Assembly: GCF_026427595.1 (NCBI RefSeq)
Contig: NZ_CP101527.1
Span: 2,017,501-2,081,500 of the forward strand
Source: Alkalimarinus sediminis
GTDB lineage: Bacteria; Pseudomonadota; Gammaproteobacteria; Pseudomonadales; Oleiphilaceae
DNA length: 64,000 nucleotides
Direction: 5' to 3'
Each line of letters opens with the position of its first letter. Position 1 is the stretch's first letter. Positions 9,924 through 20,219 of the stretch are shown piece by piece. The translations under genes were made by a program, and so were the position numbers. Under the pieces are notes generated by a model. The model was not told the origin of the DNA and made no database searches. It saw only the letters and a list, made by a program, of their open reading frames with translations.

Positions 9924-12743
9924 ATGTCTGCATTTCTTAAAAAGCTATTTAAACCTAAATGGAAAAGTTCGAATGCGATTACTCGTAAGGAGTATATATC
10001 TGCACTTAACCCATCAACAGAAGAAGATCGAAAAATCCTTCTAGATCTAGCAAGAAATGATAGCGACAACCAAGTGCGACGAGCGGCGATTAAAAAGATA
10101 GATTCAGTCAACACTCTATTAAGCCTCTACCAAGACCCATCCAACCTCATTAAACCAGCAGTCAAAGATAGACTCGAAGAACTCGCTAAATCCAACTCTC
10201 TTCCTATTTACGAGATAATCACAGATGAATCCCTGTTAGTTGAACTAGTTACAAGCGCAGAGACAGCTGAGCAGTATCTCGGGGCGTTAAGTCGCTTATC
10301 TGCCTCTTCACTTGAGAGCATTGCTACTGATGCAAAACTCAATCAACTGAGATTATCTGCGGTAGAACTGGTAACCGAGGAGGCGTCACTGGCCACTATC
10401 GAGAAACAGGCGAAAAACAAAGACAAACGCGTTTACCAAGTAGCGAAATCTAAACTCAAAGAGATAAAAGAGAGCAAAAGAAAGCGCGCTGACGCCCTAG
10501 CGAAACAAGAGACTCTAATTTCTTCACTTGAAGCTCATGCAAAAAGCGAAACCGTAAAGCTATATAGTGCCAAGTTGAACTCACTACTAGATACTTGGAA
10601 TCAACTGGGCGAATGTCTAGATGAGTCTCTTATTAAACGATTCGATGCAAGCAAAACTGCATGCGAATTGAAAGCAGAACACTTTAAACAAGAACAAACG
10701 AAAGCTGAATTAGAGCAACAAAGAATACAAGAACAAGCATCTGAGCGCACCGAAACACTCAACACTCTTGAGCAAACCTTCGAACGCTTTAAGCAAACAC
10801 CTTTTGAATCTGCTAGCGAGCTTTCTGCCCTGGACGCCATCATCAAAACCCAAGAGACCAGATGGCTTGAAGCGACCAAAAATAGTAGTATTGATAAAGC
10901 TGAACAAAAGCAGTATCAGCAGCTTATGAACGACCTGAAGCACTACCTGAAATCTGCACAATGTTTTATGGGCAACAAGGATCAGTTTGCAGCCCTGCAA
11001 GATAAAAGTGATACCTCAGATACAGTTGATCACACGCTAGACCTTAAAAAAATAAGTCACTTCATAAATCAAGTTGATTGGCCGAGTCACTTTGCAGCAC
11101 CACCGCTTTTTAAAGCGCTATCAAAAGCCGCAGGTAACATCTCGACTCAGAAGCAGAAAACACAACAAAACACCGACAAGCTTCAACACACGATTGAAGA
11201 GCAACTCGCCTTACTAGAGAAAGATTTAAACAACCGAGCATTAAAGCCATCAGCTCTTCGTTTCAAAGAGCTTAATCAACTAGTTCGGTCCCTCGACAAG
11301 CCTACATCGGGCCAATACACGGGGAAGCTTCAGCTGTTAGGCAAGCAGTTAGATGAACTAAAAGATTGGTATGGATATGCTGTCACACCTAAACAAAATG
11401 AGTTGTGTGAACAGATAGAACGCTTGGCAGAACAGCACTTAGAACCACAAACAAAAGCGGACAAAATCAAAGAACTCCAAGACGAATGGAAAAAGCTAGG
11501 AGGCTCTTCAGATCAAAAGGTTTGGTTGCGTTTCAAAGCTGGTTGCGATGCCGCCTATGCACCTTGTAAAGATTACTTTGAGGAGCAAAAATCACTCAAG
11601 AAAAGCAATATCGAGAAACGAAAAACAATCTGTCAGCAGTTAAGCGACTTTGTGAATCAAAACGACTGGCATAATACTGACTGGAAAGCCGTTGAAAAGA
11701 TTAACCGCACGGCCAGAGAAGAGTGGAAATCATGCTATCCAGTTGAGTTTAAAGAAAACAAACAAGTACAAAAGACCTTCAACGAACTGTTAGCTAAGTT
11801 AGACCAGTATCTCGATGACGAGCGTGAACGAAACAAGCAGTTAAAGCAAGATATAGTCGAAAAGGCACAATCTCTCATCACTCATGAACCGTTATCTGAA
11901 GCAATAGAGAGTGCGAAAACGCTGCAGTCTGAATGGCAAAAAGTTGGGATTACGCTACACAAAGACGATAGAGCCCTTTGGAAAGAGTATCGAGCAGCTT
12001 GCGATGAGATCTTCAAGCGAAGAGACGAAGCTAACGAAAGCAAACAGCACGCAATTAATGAAGCTTTGGCTCAAGCAGACGCCCTGTGCGAAGAGGCAGA
12101 ATGCCTATCTGAAAAAACAGACACGGTTTCCGCTAAAACGTTAGCAGACCTTCGTCAGCGCTTTAAAGAAATATCACCAATACCCAAAAAAGAACATGAA
12201 AAGCTTGCTGCCCGACTAGATAACAGCATCAACTATATAAAGTCTGAACAGGATAAACGAAAAGCGGCAGAAGAAAATGCATTGTGGCTAGATGCCAACA
12301 GAAAATCCAAGCTAATAAGGGATGCCGCCGAGACGTTACACTCTGGTGGTACAATTGAGAACATAGCTGAGCTGACTAACGAGATTAGCTCCTCCTCAGA
12401 GCAAGCTCAACCGATCACAAACGCATTACTTGACGTTTGGACAACGCTAACAGGCGACACTCCATTAGCTAAACAACCTGCCTCAATTGAACAAGCAAAA
12501 ACAATTTGTATCCAATGTGAAATAGCAGCAGAGATAGAGTCCCCGGAAGAAGATCAGGCACTACGAATGCAGTTACAGGTAAACCGACTATCACAGGGTA
12601 TAAATAATCAACAAGATGGTGACAGTAAAAAAATTGAGTTAGAGAAGCACTTACTTGAGTGGTTCCAACTTTGCCTGTTACCTAAAGAGGTAAGAGCGGG
12701 GCTAGAGGCTAGAATAGATAACGTTTTGGCCAATCGCACTTAA
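9924..12743 (+). CDS. Large DUF349 coiled-coil protein
   Basis: A 939-residue, charged, mostly helical protein. The N-terminal 180 residues look like HEAT-type repeats (DNQVRRAAIKKI and similar). The rest is coiled coil with repeated DUF349 units, for example the W-K-LG segments EWKKLGGSSDQKVWLRFKAGCDAAY and EWQKVGITLHKDDRALWKEYRAACDEIF, which I see at two or more places. I start it at 9924 (MSAFLKKLFKPKW) because relatives begin that way and GGTGA lies about 10 nt upstream; an in-frame ATG at 9882 also exists. The function of DUF349 proteins is not established. No signal peptide or membrane segment is visible, so it is probably cytoplasmic. Confidence 0.85.
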   Translation: MSAFLKKLFKPKWKSSNAITRKEYISALNPSTEEDRKILLDLARNDSDNQVRRAAIKKIDSVNTLLSLYQDPSNLIKPAVKDRLEELAKSNSLPIYEIITDESLLVELVTSAETAEQYLGALSRLSASSLESIATDAKLNQLRLSAVELVTEEASLATIEKQAKNKDKRVYQVAKSKLKEIKESKRKRADALAKQETLISSLEAHAKSETVKLYSAKLNSLLDTWNQLGECLDESLIKRFDASKTACELKAEHFKQEQTKAELEQQRIQEQASERTETLNTLEQTFERFKQTPFESASELSALDAIIKTQETRWLEATKNSSIDKAEQKQYQQLMNDLKHYLKSAQCFMGNKDQFAALQDKSDTSDTVDHTLDLKKISHFINQVDWPSHFAAPPLFKALSKAAGNISTQKQKTQQNTDKLQHTIEEQLALLEKDLNNRALKPSALRFKELNQLVRSLDKPTSGQYTGKLQLLGKQLDELKDWYGYAVTPKQNELCEQIERLAEQHLEPQTKADKIKELQDEWKKLGGSSDQKVWLRFKAGCDAAYAPCKDYFEEQKSLKKSNIEKRKTICQQLSDFVNQNDWHNTDWKAVEKINRTAREEWKSCYPVEFKENKQVQKTFNELLAKLDQYLDDERERNKQLKQDIVEKAQSLITHEPLSEAIESAKTLQSEWQKVGITLHKDDRALWKEYRAACDEIFKRRDEANESKQHAINEALAQADALCEEAECLSEKTDTVSAKTLADLRQRFKEISPIPKKEHEKLAARLDNSINYIKSEQDKRKAAEENALWLDANRKSKLIRDAAETLHSGGTIENIAELTNEISSSSEQAQPITNALLDVWTTLTGDTPLAKQPASIEQAKTICIQCEIAAEIESPEEDQALRMQLQVNRLSQGINNQQDGDSKKIELEKHLLEWFQLCLLPKEVRAGLEARIDNVLANRT

Positions 12744-12771
12744 TAAACAACTACAGTTTTCATGTAGTGCA

Positions 12772-12810
12772 AAGGGTTAAACTGCTTCGCCAGCGGTCAG
12801 TTTAACCCTT
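12772..12810. terminator. Bidirectional terminator between DUF349 and comFB-like genes
   Basis: Perfect 13-bp inverted repeat (AAGGGTTAAACTG / CAGTTTAACCCTT) with a 13-nt loop, between two convergent genes. The outer part is A/T at both ends rather than a long U-tract. Confidence 0.75.
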
Positions 12811-12817
12811 GTTCGAT

Positions 12818-13084
12818 TCATTCTCGCGCTCGTTCATTCACGTAAGCAAGTGCACCTTCTACAGCCTTTTTAACTTTATCTTGCATCTCTTTCGCTTCTA
12901 TTGGCGAAAGGTAATAGATCATATCAACTTCATGCCTGATATATCTGGGTGGAAGATGGTTCAACGCCACACACATCACATCTATTAACAGGTCATCACT
13001 AAACGCTTTATCACGTGTTAGCTCTGCAAGTGTTTCGATAACCAAAGGCTCATAATAGTTTTGAATACTATCCATAATTGACAT
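12818..13084 (-). CDS. ComFB-domain protein
   Basis: An 88-residue single-domain protein with the ComFB signature: the opening NYYEPLVIETL, then DVMCVALNHLPPRYIRHEVDMIYYLS. In Bacillus comFB lies in a competence operon but its role was unclear. More recent work describes ComFB proteins as cyclic di-nucleotide binders, which I cite from general knowledge and cannot show here. It is a lone gene, so no competence link is implied. The frame starts at the ATG at 13084; the ATG at codon 4 is an alternative. Confidence 0.8.
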   Translation of the reverse strand: MSIMDSIQNYYEPLVIETLAELTRDKAFSDDLLIDVMCVALNHLPPRYIRHEVDMIYYLSPIEAKEMQDKVKKAVEGALAYVNERARE

Positions 13085-13378
13085 ACATATACCTGCTTAT
13101 TACAACACCATAAACGTAGAGTTTTTTGTAAAAACACGGTTGAGATGAGCCCGCAAAGAATACAAAAACCAATCAACTAGTACTTAAAATAGTTAATTAC
13201 CCTGAATATTCAAATGGATAGTTCGCAAATACGTCAATCAATGACGCTTTTCGCTAACGTTTTTGTCAACAATCGCCATTTTTTCTGAATTGTCGCTACT
13301 CTAAGGTAGTCTCACTGAAAATAAAAAATTCGGTACGCAGTTTTATTCACGCCGAACAAACCACATGAGCTAATGATT

Positions 13379-14587
13379 ATGAGTAACGAAGCATTTATCT
13401 ATGACGCAATTCGCACACCTCGAGGCAAAGGTAAAAAAGATGGATCTTTACATGAAGTAAAGCCCATCACCCTGCTTTCCTCGCTTTTGTCTCAATTGCA
13501 AACCAGACATGATCTCGATACGTCCCAGGTTGACGATGTCGTTATGGGATGTGTATCCGCTATCGGTGACCAAGGGGCTGATATTGCTAAAACCGCCGTA
13601 TTAGTGGCAGATTGGCATGAGAGTGTAGCCGGTGTGACACTCAACCGCTTTTGCGCTTCTGGCTTGGAGGCTGTCAATATGGCCGCCATGAAAGTTCGTT
13701 CAGGCTGGGAAGACCTTGTCGTAGCAGGTGGTATTGAATCTATGTCTCGCGTAGCGATGGGATCAGATGGAGGTGCTTGGGCCTTAGACCCCGCCACCAA
13801 CCTCACAACCGGGTTTATGCCACAAGGTATTGGTGCCGACCTCATAGCCACCATAGATGGGTTTAGTCGTGAAGATGTAGATCGGTTCGCCCTAAATAGC
13901 CAAAAGAAAGCAGCTCACGCCCAAGCAGAAGGTTACTTTAATAAGTCTGTTTTACCAGTGTTAGACCAAAATGGCGTAACAATTCTAAGCCATGACGAGT
14001 TTATTCGCCCCGATGCGACGTTAGAAGCATTAGGCTCACTCAATGCGTCATTTAAAATGATGGGAGAGATGGGTTTTGATAGTGTTGCGGCAAAGAAATA
14101 TCACTATATCGAGTCCATTAATCATGTTCACACACCAGGAAACTCATCAGGCATTGTCGACGGTTCTAGCGCATTGTTAATCGGTAGCGAAGCTAAGGGC
14201 AAAGCACTCAATTTAACCCCAAGAGCCAGAATAGTGGCTACCGCTGTCACTAGCACAGACCCGACAATTATGCTGACCGGCCCAGCCCCTGCAACACGCA
14301 AAGCATTAGAAAAAGCGGGTCTGAGCATTGATGATATCGATCTTTTCGAAGTTAACGAAGCCTTTGCTGCTGTCGTTATGCGGTTCCAGAAAGAGCTTAA
14401 TGTACCTGACGAAAAAGTTAACGTGAATGGTGGCTCAATCGCCATGGGCCATCCATTGGGTGCGACTGGCGGGATGATACTAGGGACACTATTAGACGAG
14501 CTTGAGAGACGCCAGAAAAAATACGGATTAGCCACTCTTTGTGTCGGCGGCGGCATGGGTATAGCGACCATCATAGAGCGCGTATAG
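13379..14587 (+). CDS. Acetyl-CoA C-acyltransferase (thiolase), beta subunit of a beta-oxidation pair
   Basis: Thiolase of 402 residues that cleaves 3-ketoacyl-CoA in fatty acid beta-oxidation (or condenses acetyl-CoA). The catalytic Cys92 lies in NRFCASG, His358 in GHPLGATGG and Cys388 in LCVGGGMG, giving the complete thiolase triad. I start at the second ATG (13379) because the GAG at 13367-13369 is 9 nt upstream, whereas it is only 3 nt from the ATG at 13373. The FadB-like gene follows after 80 bp, so the pair probably makes a trifunctional complex. The order thiolase then hydratase/dehydrogenase is like fadI-fadJ and the reverse of E. coli fadBA. I cannot decide between FadA and FadI types. 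Confidence 0.93.
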   Translation: MSNEAFIYDAIRTPRGKGKKDGSLHEVKPITLLSSLLSQLQTRHDLDTSQVDDVVMGCVSAIGDQGADIAKTAVLVADWHESVAGVTLNRFCASGLEAVNMAAMKVRSGWEDLVVAGGIESMSRVAMGSDGGAWALDPATNLTTGFMPQGIGADLIATIDGFSREDVDRFALNSQKKAAHAQAEGYFNKSVLPVLDQNGVTILSHDEFIRPDATLEALGSLNASFKMMGEMGFDSVAAKKYHYIESINHVHTPGNSSGIVDGSSALLIGSEAKGKALNLTPRARIVATAVTSTDPTIMLTGPAPATRKALEKAGLSIDDIDLFEVNEAFAAVVMRFQKELNVPDEKVNVNGGSIAMGHPLGATGGMILGTLLDELERRQKKYGLATLCVGGGMGIATIIERV

Positions 14588-14669
14588 CCCACCAACACCT
14601 AATAACGAGAATAAAACCCAATATGGATTTTTATTGCATCGACACAAAACTGATTCAGCGGGAAACACC

Positions 14670-16817
14670 ATGACAGCTATAAAATACGAAAAAGACAGCA
14701 ACGGAATATTAACACTAACAATAGACATGCCTGGGCAATCTGCTAACACCATGAATGCAGAGTTCAGAGAAGCGTTGAGACTAACAGCAGAGCGAGTAGT
14801 TGAAGATAAAGCGTCGCTCAAAGGCATTATTATCGCATCGGCTAAAAAAACATTTTTTGCAGGCGGAGATCTCAACGAGTTGATATCCGTTGGCCCCGAA
14901 CAAGCAGAGCCATTCTTAAATATGGTACAAGAGTTAAAAAGCCATATGAGGACAATCGAAACATTGGGTATTCCGGTTGTAGCCGCTATAAATGGAGCTG
15001 CGCTAGGTGGAGGCTGGGAGATATGCCTGGCATGCCATCATCGAATAGCTCTTAACGACAAATCTGTACAATTGGGCCTTCCAGAAGTTACGTTGGGCTT
15101 ACTACCTGGTGGCGGAGGCATTGTAAGAACCGTTAGAATGTTAGGCCTAGAAAAGTCACTACCCTATTTAGCTGAAGGCAAGAAATCCACCCCTGAAGCG
15201 GCCTTAAAAGCAGGTTTAATTGACCAAGTCGCCACCGATATTGAAGACATGATGGCAAAGGCAAAGCAGTGGATCAATGAAAACCCTAAATATACCCAGC
15301 CTTGGGATATCAAAGGATATAAAATCCCCGGGGGAACGCCTTCAAGCCCAAAAGTTGCTCAAATGCTAGCTATCGCCCCCGCTATGCTGCGTAATAAGAC
15401 CAAGGGCTGCTACCCTGCACCCGAGGCGATTATGTCAGCCGCTACGGAAGGCGCTCAAGTAGATTTCGATACTGCACAAAACATTGAAGCGCGCTATTTC
15501 ACCCAGTTAGTTATCGGTCAGGTCAGCAAAAATATGATCGGGACATTCTGGTTTCAACTGAATGAGATTAAGTCAGGTGCAAGCCGCCCTAAAGACATTG
15601 CAAAAAGCAGTGTCTCCAAAGTGGGCGTATTAGGTGCCGGCATGATGGGAGCAGGTATCGCCTACTCGGCAGCTATGAGCGGTATAGAAGTGGTACTAAA
15701 AGATATCTCTCAAGAGAATGCTGACAAAGGCAAGCAATACTCTGAGAAGCTTTTATCGAAACGTGTATCTCGAAAGCGTATGACAGAAGATAAAAAGCAA
15801 GCGACCCTAGATCGTATTCTCGCTACCGACAATGTGGACGACCTTACAGGCTGTGACTTGATCATTGAAGCTGTTTTTGAAGATAGCTCTCTTAAAGCCA
15901 AAGTCACACAAGAAACCGAAGCTAAACTAGCTGAAGGGGGGACTTTTGCATCTAACACCTCAACCATCCCGATCACCCAGTTGGCCGCAGCATCATCTTC
16001 ACCTGAGAACTTTATCGGCCTGCACTTTTTCTCGCCCGTAGACAAAATGCCGCTAGTAGAGATCATCACAGGCAAGGAGACATCTGACGAGACATTGGCA
16101 AAAGCATTCGATTTTGTAATACAGATAAACAAAACACCAATTGTTGTTAACGATAGTCGAGGGTTCTTTACCTCCCGCGTCTTTGGAACATTTGTCAATG
16201 AAGGCATTGCAATGCTAGGCGAAGGTTACAGCCCTGCATCTATTGAGAATGCCGCTCGACTAGCCGGGATGCCTGTAGGGCCTCTCGCCATCATGGACGA
16301 GGTAAGTTTATCTCTATCAAAAAGCGTCAGGGAGCAATCTAAGCTAGATATCGAAGCTGCAGGAGGTACATGGAAGTCGCACCCAGCAGAAGCAGTTATT
16401 GATACAATGATTGAACAGCATGGGCGCAAAGGAAAAGCCGCCGGGGCAGGTTTTTACGACTACCCCGCTAATGGTAAAAAACATCTATGGCCTGAGCTAG
16501 AGTCGCTCTTTGTAGACAGCGAAAAATCTATCAATGCCGACCTGCAAGCGCTAATGGACCGTTTTTTATTCATTCAATCAATAGAGACGGTTAGATGTCT
16601 TGAAGAAAACGTCCTCACCTCAGTAAAAGACGCAAATATCGGTAGCATATTCGGCATAGGGTTCGCACCTTGGGCTGGTGGCGCTATCCAATATATTAAT
16701 CAATATGGAGTCAGAGCATTTGCAGAGAGAGCTGCCGAACTAACTAAGCAGTGTGGCGAACGGTTTACGCCCCCCTCTCTTTTAATCTCAAAAGCTGAAA
16801 GCAATGAGTTGTTTTAA
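14670..16817 (+). CDS. Multifunctional enoyl-CoA hydratase / 3-hydroxyacyl-CoA dehydrogenase (FadB/FadJ type)
   Basis: Carries out the hydration and NAD-dependent oxidation steps of beta-oxidation. The 715-residue chain has an N-terminal crotonase domain with the two acid residues expected for hydratase, Glu117 in GGGWEIC and Glu139 in GLPEVTLG. A Rossmann domain begins near residue 317 (VGVLGAGMMGAGI), and the dehydrogenase His452 lies in GLHFFSPVDKMPLVE. The ATG at 14670 has GGGA about 8 nt upstream; the longer frame from 14634 lacks this. It follows the thiolase gene and is probably in the same operon, ending at the hairpin at 16841-16890. Confidence 0.95.
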   Translation: MTAIKYEKDSNGILTLTIDMPGQSANTMNAEFREALRLTAERVVEDKASLKGIIIASAKKTFFAGGDLNELISVGPEQAEPFLNMVQELKSHMRTIETLGIPVVAAINGAALGGGWEICLACHHRIALNDKSVQLGLPEVTLGLLPGGGGIVRTVRMLGLEKSLPYLAEGKKSTPEAALKAGLIDQVATDIEDMMAKAKQWINENPKYTQPWDIKGYKIPGGTPSSPKVAQMLAIAPAMLRNKTKGCYPAPEAIMSAATEGAQVDFDTAQNIEARYFTQLVIGQVSKNMIGTFWFQLNEIKSGASRPKDIAKSSVSKVGVLGAGMMGAGIAYSAAMSGIEVVLKDISQENADKGKQYSEKLLSKRVSRKRMTEDKKQATLDRILATDNVDDLTGCDLIIEAVFEDSSLKAKVTQETEAKLAEGGTFASNTSTIPITQLAAASSSPENFIGLHFFSPVDKMPLVEIITGKETSDETLAKAFDFVIQINKTPIVVNDSRGFFTSRVFGTFVNEGIAMLGEGYSPASIENAARLAGMPVGPLAIMDEVSLSLSKSVREQSKLDIEAAGGTWKSHPAEAVIDTMIEQHGRKGKAAGAGFYDYPANGKKHLWPELESLFVDSEKSINADLQALMDRFLFIQSIETVRCLEENVLTSVKDANIGSIFGIGFAPWAGGAIQYINQYGVRAFAERAAELTKQCGERFTPPSLLISKAESNELF

Positions 16818-16840
16818 GAAGCATCACTAAAACAACAGAC

Positions 16841-16890
16841 ATTAAAGGTTGGCCGTTAACACTCATAAGTTAGCGACCAACCCTTTAATT
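16841..16890. terminator. Hairpin terminator after the beta-oxidation pair
   Basis: Long imperfect inverted repeat: ATTAAAGG-TTGG-C-CGTTAAC pairs with GTTAGCG-A-CCAA-CCCTTTAAT across an 8-nt loop, 24 bp after the stop codon. Stem ends are A/T-rich on both sides. Confidence 0.6.
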
Positions 16891-17024
16891 GCTTGATTTT
16901 CAACACACCTCTGAACGAAAGCCTACATGAATTAACAATAATTAATCGCAAATACGCTAGTCAGCCGGGTTTCTGTGCCCTACAATCGTTATAATTTTAT
17001 AATGCGTGATTCAAAATAATTATT

Positions 17025-19184
17025 ATGATGACAAAAAACACCGTTAGCCGATTTTTTCCCTCACTCAGCTTAACTCGCACCTCTTTTATTGTAAGCACTT
17101 GGGCATTTGCCGCGCTTCTAAATAGCACTTCTGTTTCTGCGCTGGCACTTAGCGCTGAAGATTTTCAGCCACTAGTACCAGACAAAGAACAGCAAGCTGC
17201 CAGTATTCATGTCTCTAGGCAACTGTTGTTATCCCATTACCGTAAACAACCCATAGACCGCGTATTATCTGAACGCATATTTGAAAACTATCTCAATGCC
17301 TTGGACAGCCAGCGCATCTATTTTTTAGCCAGCGATGTTGAGAGCTTCGAGCCATACCGATATCGACTTGATGGTGCATTAAAAACTGGTCAACTTGAGC
17401 CTGGCTTCAATATTTATAACAACTATGAAAAACGTGTAATAGAGCGCTTAACCTATCTTTTAAAAATGCTTGATGCAGGCATCGATAAACTCGACTTCAA
17501 TAAAAATGAGTCTTTACAGACAGATCGAAAAGACAGCCCTTGGCTGACCACAAAAGAAGAGATGGATGACCTGTGGCGCAAGCGGCTCAAAAGTGCAGTA
17601 CTTTCGCTAAAATTAAGTGGTAAGACTGACGAAGAGATCATGAAAACACTCAGGACTCGCTACGAGAGCCAACTTAACCGAGTGCTACAGACCCGAAGCG
17701 AAGATGCATTTCAAGCGTACATGAACGCATTTACCGGTGTTTACGACCCCCACACCGCGTACTTCTCCCCTCGCACATCTGAGAACTTTAACATTAATAT
17801 GAGTCTTTCACTTGAAGGGATAGGTGCAGTATTACAGAGCGACAATGAGTACACCAAAGTTCTTCGTATGGTTCCGGCAGGTCCAGCTGATAAACAGGGC
17901 CAACTCAGCCCTGCGGATCGTATAGTCGGTGTCGGGCAAGGTAAAACCGGTGAAATTGTCGATGTAATTGGTTGGAGACTTGATGAAGTCGTTGACCTGA
18001 TTCGTGGCCCTAAACATTCAACTGTTCGTTTAGAAGTCATTCCAGCAGGTACAAAGGACGAGAATCAGACCAAAGTTATCAGTATCGTTCGCGATAAAGT
18101 AAAACTTGAAGAGCAAGCCGCTCAAAGTAAAGTTATGGAGATCGAAAAAGACGGCATGACCAAGCGTATTGGCGTAATTGATATCCCCGCGTTTTATGCA
18201 GATTTCAAGGCTATGCAAGAAGGTGATCCTAACTACAAAAGCACCACTCGTGATGTTAAAAACCTGCTTAAAGAACTTGAAACAGAAGGAATAGACGGCT
18301 TAGTTATCGACCTGCGTAACAACGGTGGTGGTTCTCTTCAAGAGGCCAATATGTTAACAGGACTGTTTATAAAAGAAGGGCCAACTGTTCAGATTAGAAA
18401 CAGCAGGGGTGTTGATGTATTAAAAGATCCTGACCCTGAGTTGGTGTATGGCGGACCACTAGTCGTACTGGTTAACCGAATGAGTGCATCAGCTTCAGAA
18501 ATATTTGCAGGAGCGATTCAAGATTATGGCCGCGGTGTGATTATGGGGAGCCAAACCTTTGGTAAAGGAACGGTACAATCGGTACGCTCACTCAATCACG
18601 GTCAAATTAAAATCACCCAAGCAAAATTCTATCGTGTATCAGGGGCAAGCACACAGCATAAGGGGGTTATCCCAGATATTGAACTACCCTCAACCATTGA
18701 TAAAACCGAAATCGGAGAAGACGCACTACCAGAGGCTCTACCTTGGGATGCAATTGAGCCAGTTGAGCACACTAAATATACCTCTACCAGCGATATTCTG
18801 GACCAATTAAAAGGCCGTCATGAAGCGCGTTTTAATGCAACACCAGAATACAAGCTTCTACTTGAGCAAATTGAGTTTTTAAAAGAGCGACGAGAGACAA
18901 CAACGCTTTCCCTTAATGCCGCTGAACGAGAAAGGCTGCAGCAAGAGCTAGATAAGAAGCAACTGGAGCTCATTAACAAGAGTCGCGTTATCAAAGGTGA
19001 AAAGCCGTTCAAGACAATAGAAGAAAAAGAAGAGCATGATAACGAACTCGCCGCTAATCCCAAGAAAGATAAAGAGCTCGATTTTGTAGCGAAAGAAGGC
19101 GCAGAGGTAATACTAGACTTAATCGAGTTTAACCAACGTTTTGCCACACATAGTGACAACCCAGCTCACTACACACTTAGATAA
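17025..19184 (+). CDS. prc: Carboxy-terminal processing protease Prc/Tsp
   Basis: A periplasmic S41 protease that degrades or trims proteins from the C-terminus. It acts on, for example, penicillin-binding protein 3 and endopeptidases in relatives. The 719-residue chain starts with a signal peptide, continues with the N-terminal helical domain, a PDZ domain near residues 255-345, and the S41 protease core. The Ser/Lys dyad is Ser489 in MSASASE with Lys514 in TFGKGTVQ, and Asp500 falls at the same spacing as in E. coli Tsp. The C-terminal DUF3340-like tail is rich in charge. ATG at 17025 (or 17028). A strong hairpin follows. Confidence 0.97.
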   Translation: MMTKNTVSRFFPSLSLTRTSFIVSTWAFAALLNSTSVSALALSAEDFQPLVPDKEQQAASIHVSRQLLLSHYRKQPIDRVLSERIFENYLNALDSQRIYFLASDVESFEPYRYRLDGALKTGQLEPGFNIYNNYEKRVIERLTYLLKMLDAGIDKLDFNKNESLQTDRKDSPWLTTKEEMDDLWRKRLKSAVLSLKLSGKTDEEIMKTLRTRYESQLNRVLQTRSEDAFQAYMNAFTGVYDPHTAYFSPRTSENFNINMSLSLEGIGAVLQSDNEYTKVLRMVPAGPADKQGQLSPADRIVGVGQGKTGEIVDVIGWRLDEVVDLIRGPKHSTVRLEVIPAGTKDENQTKVISIVRDKVKLEEQAAQSKVMEIEKDGMTKRIGVIDIPAFYADFKAMQEGDPNYKSTTRDVKNLLKELETEGIDGLVIDLRNNGGGSLQEANMLTGLFIKEGPTVQIRNSRGVDVLKDPDPELVYGGPLVVLVNRMSASASEIFAGAIQDYGRGVIMGSQTFGKGTVQSVRSLNHGQIKITQAKFYRVSGASTQHKGVIPDIELPSTIDKTEIGEDALPEALPWDAIEPVEHTKYTSTSDILDQLKGRHEARFNATPEYKLLLEQIEFLKERRETTTLSLNAAERERLQQELDKKQLELINKSRVIKGEKPFKTIEEKEEHDNELAANPKKDKELDFVAKEGAEVILDLIEFNQRFATHSDNPAHYTLR

Positions 19185-19201
19185 CAGCTTACCTCTCAGC
19201 T

Positions 19202-19230
19202 CTCGAAAGCACTCTCAGAGTGCTTTCGAG
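19202..19230 (+). terminator. Hairpin after prc
   Basis: A 29-nt near-perfect palindrome (CTCGAAAGCACTCT and its complement around one central base) starting 17 bp beyond the prc stop. There is no clear U-tract, so its terminator role is likely but not certain. Confidence 0.65.
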
Positions 19231-19346
19231 CAATAATTTCAACGATCAAACACTATCTCATCCCTTGATTAGTAGGCTAAACTACTATTACTGAACAAGT
19301 TATATACAAGCTTTAGACGACGCTACATTAAAAAGGACTGATGCTA

Positions 19347-20219
19347 ATGAGCGAAGATAATCGTGACAAACATAATGCACTGGAAGAGTTTTTAGAAGAC
19401 GCACTTAACGAAGCAGATGATGCCACCGTAGGTGCTAATATTCCCGATCAAGAGTATAAGTCATCTTCTGCCACCCAAACGAAAAGTAGTCACAAAGAGG
19501 ATCAGGACGAAAACACCTCAAATAAATCTAAACAACGTAAAGCAAAGCCAGAGCCACAGGTAGAAGAAGATATTGATGACGAGACATTGATTGAAAGGCT
19601 GAGCGGCCTTACATCATCCGCATTCAATTTTGCTAAACGAACCACCCAGACCTCTTTTAAAGTAGGAAAAGCCCTTATTCACTCCCAAGATCAGCTCAAA
19701 CTCATGTTAGCTGCAGGGCAATCGCTCAAAGACCTACGCGAAGTCGCAGGGTTAACCCTTTCAGAAGCAAATGAAGCACTTAACTTAAAAGATAAATCAA
19801 TACTCGAAGCTGTTGAGAATGGCACTGCAACATTATCTTTCGAGCTTATTTTAAGACTATCTGCACTATTAGCACGTAACGATCCAATACCTTTTATTAT
19901 TAAATATACCCGCACCTATAATCCGGAAATATGGAAAATTCTAAGTGATTGGGGGCTCGGTCGTATTCCTCTTCAATATGAAAGAGAACGACAGTTTATC
20001 AATATTTTCAGAGCCCACGATGAGGCAAGAAAGTTATCAGATGACGGTTATAAAAAGGTATTAGAGTTCACTCAAAAAGCATTCGATATGTCTTTACACT
20101 TTATTGCAGAGCAAGAAAATGTACCATTTGAAGAAACTGACGAGAAGAACGAAAACACGGTAAAACCAAACAAAGGCGACGATAAGAAGAGCGAAAAAAA
20201 CAAACGGCCTGACAAATAA
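19347..20219 (+). CDS. Helix-turn-helix domain protein with charged tails
   Basis: A 290-residue protein I cannot name. The first 75 residues are acidic and disordered (LEEFLEDALNEADD and similar). Residues about 125-190 resemble an XRE-like helix-turn-helix (AGQSLKDLREVAGLTLSEANEALNL..). A conserved-looking helical part follows (WKILSDWGLGRIPLQYER), and the tail is rich in K and E (GDDKKSEKNKRPDK). It starts at the ATG at 19347, which has AAGGA about 10 nt upstream; the ATG at 19341 is too close to it. A DNA-binding role is inferred from the HTH only. It lies between prc and a CTAG-rich repeat block. Confidence 0.7.
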   Translation: MSEDNRDKHNALEEFLEDALNEADDATVGANIPDQEYKSSSATQTKSSHKEDQDENTSNKSKQRKAKPEPQVEEDIDDETLIERLSGLTSSAFNFAKRTTQTSFKVGKALIHSQDQLKLMLAAGQSLKDLREVAGLTLSEANEALNLKDKSILEAVENGTATLSFELILRLSALLARNDPIPFIIKYTRTYNPEIWKILSDWGLGRIPLQYERERQFINIFRAHDEARKLSDDGYKKVLEFTQKAFDMSLHFIAEQENVPFEETDEKNENTVKPNKGDDKKSEKNKRPDK

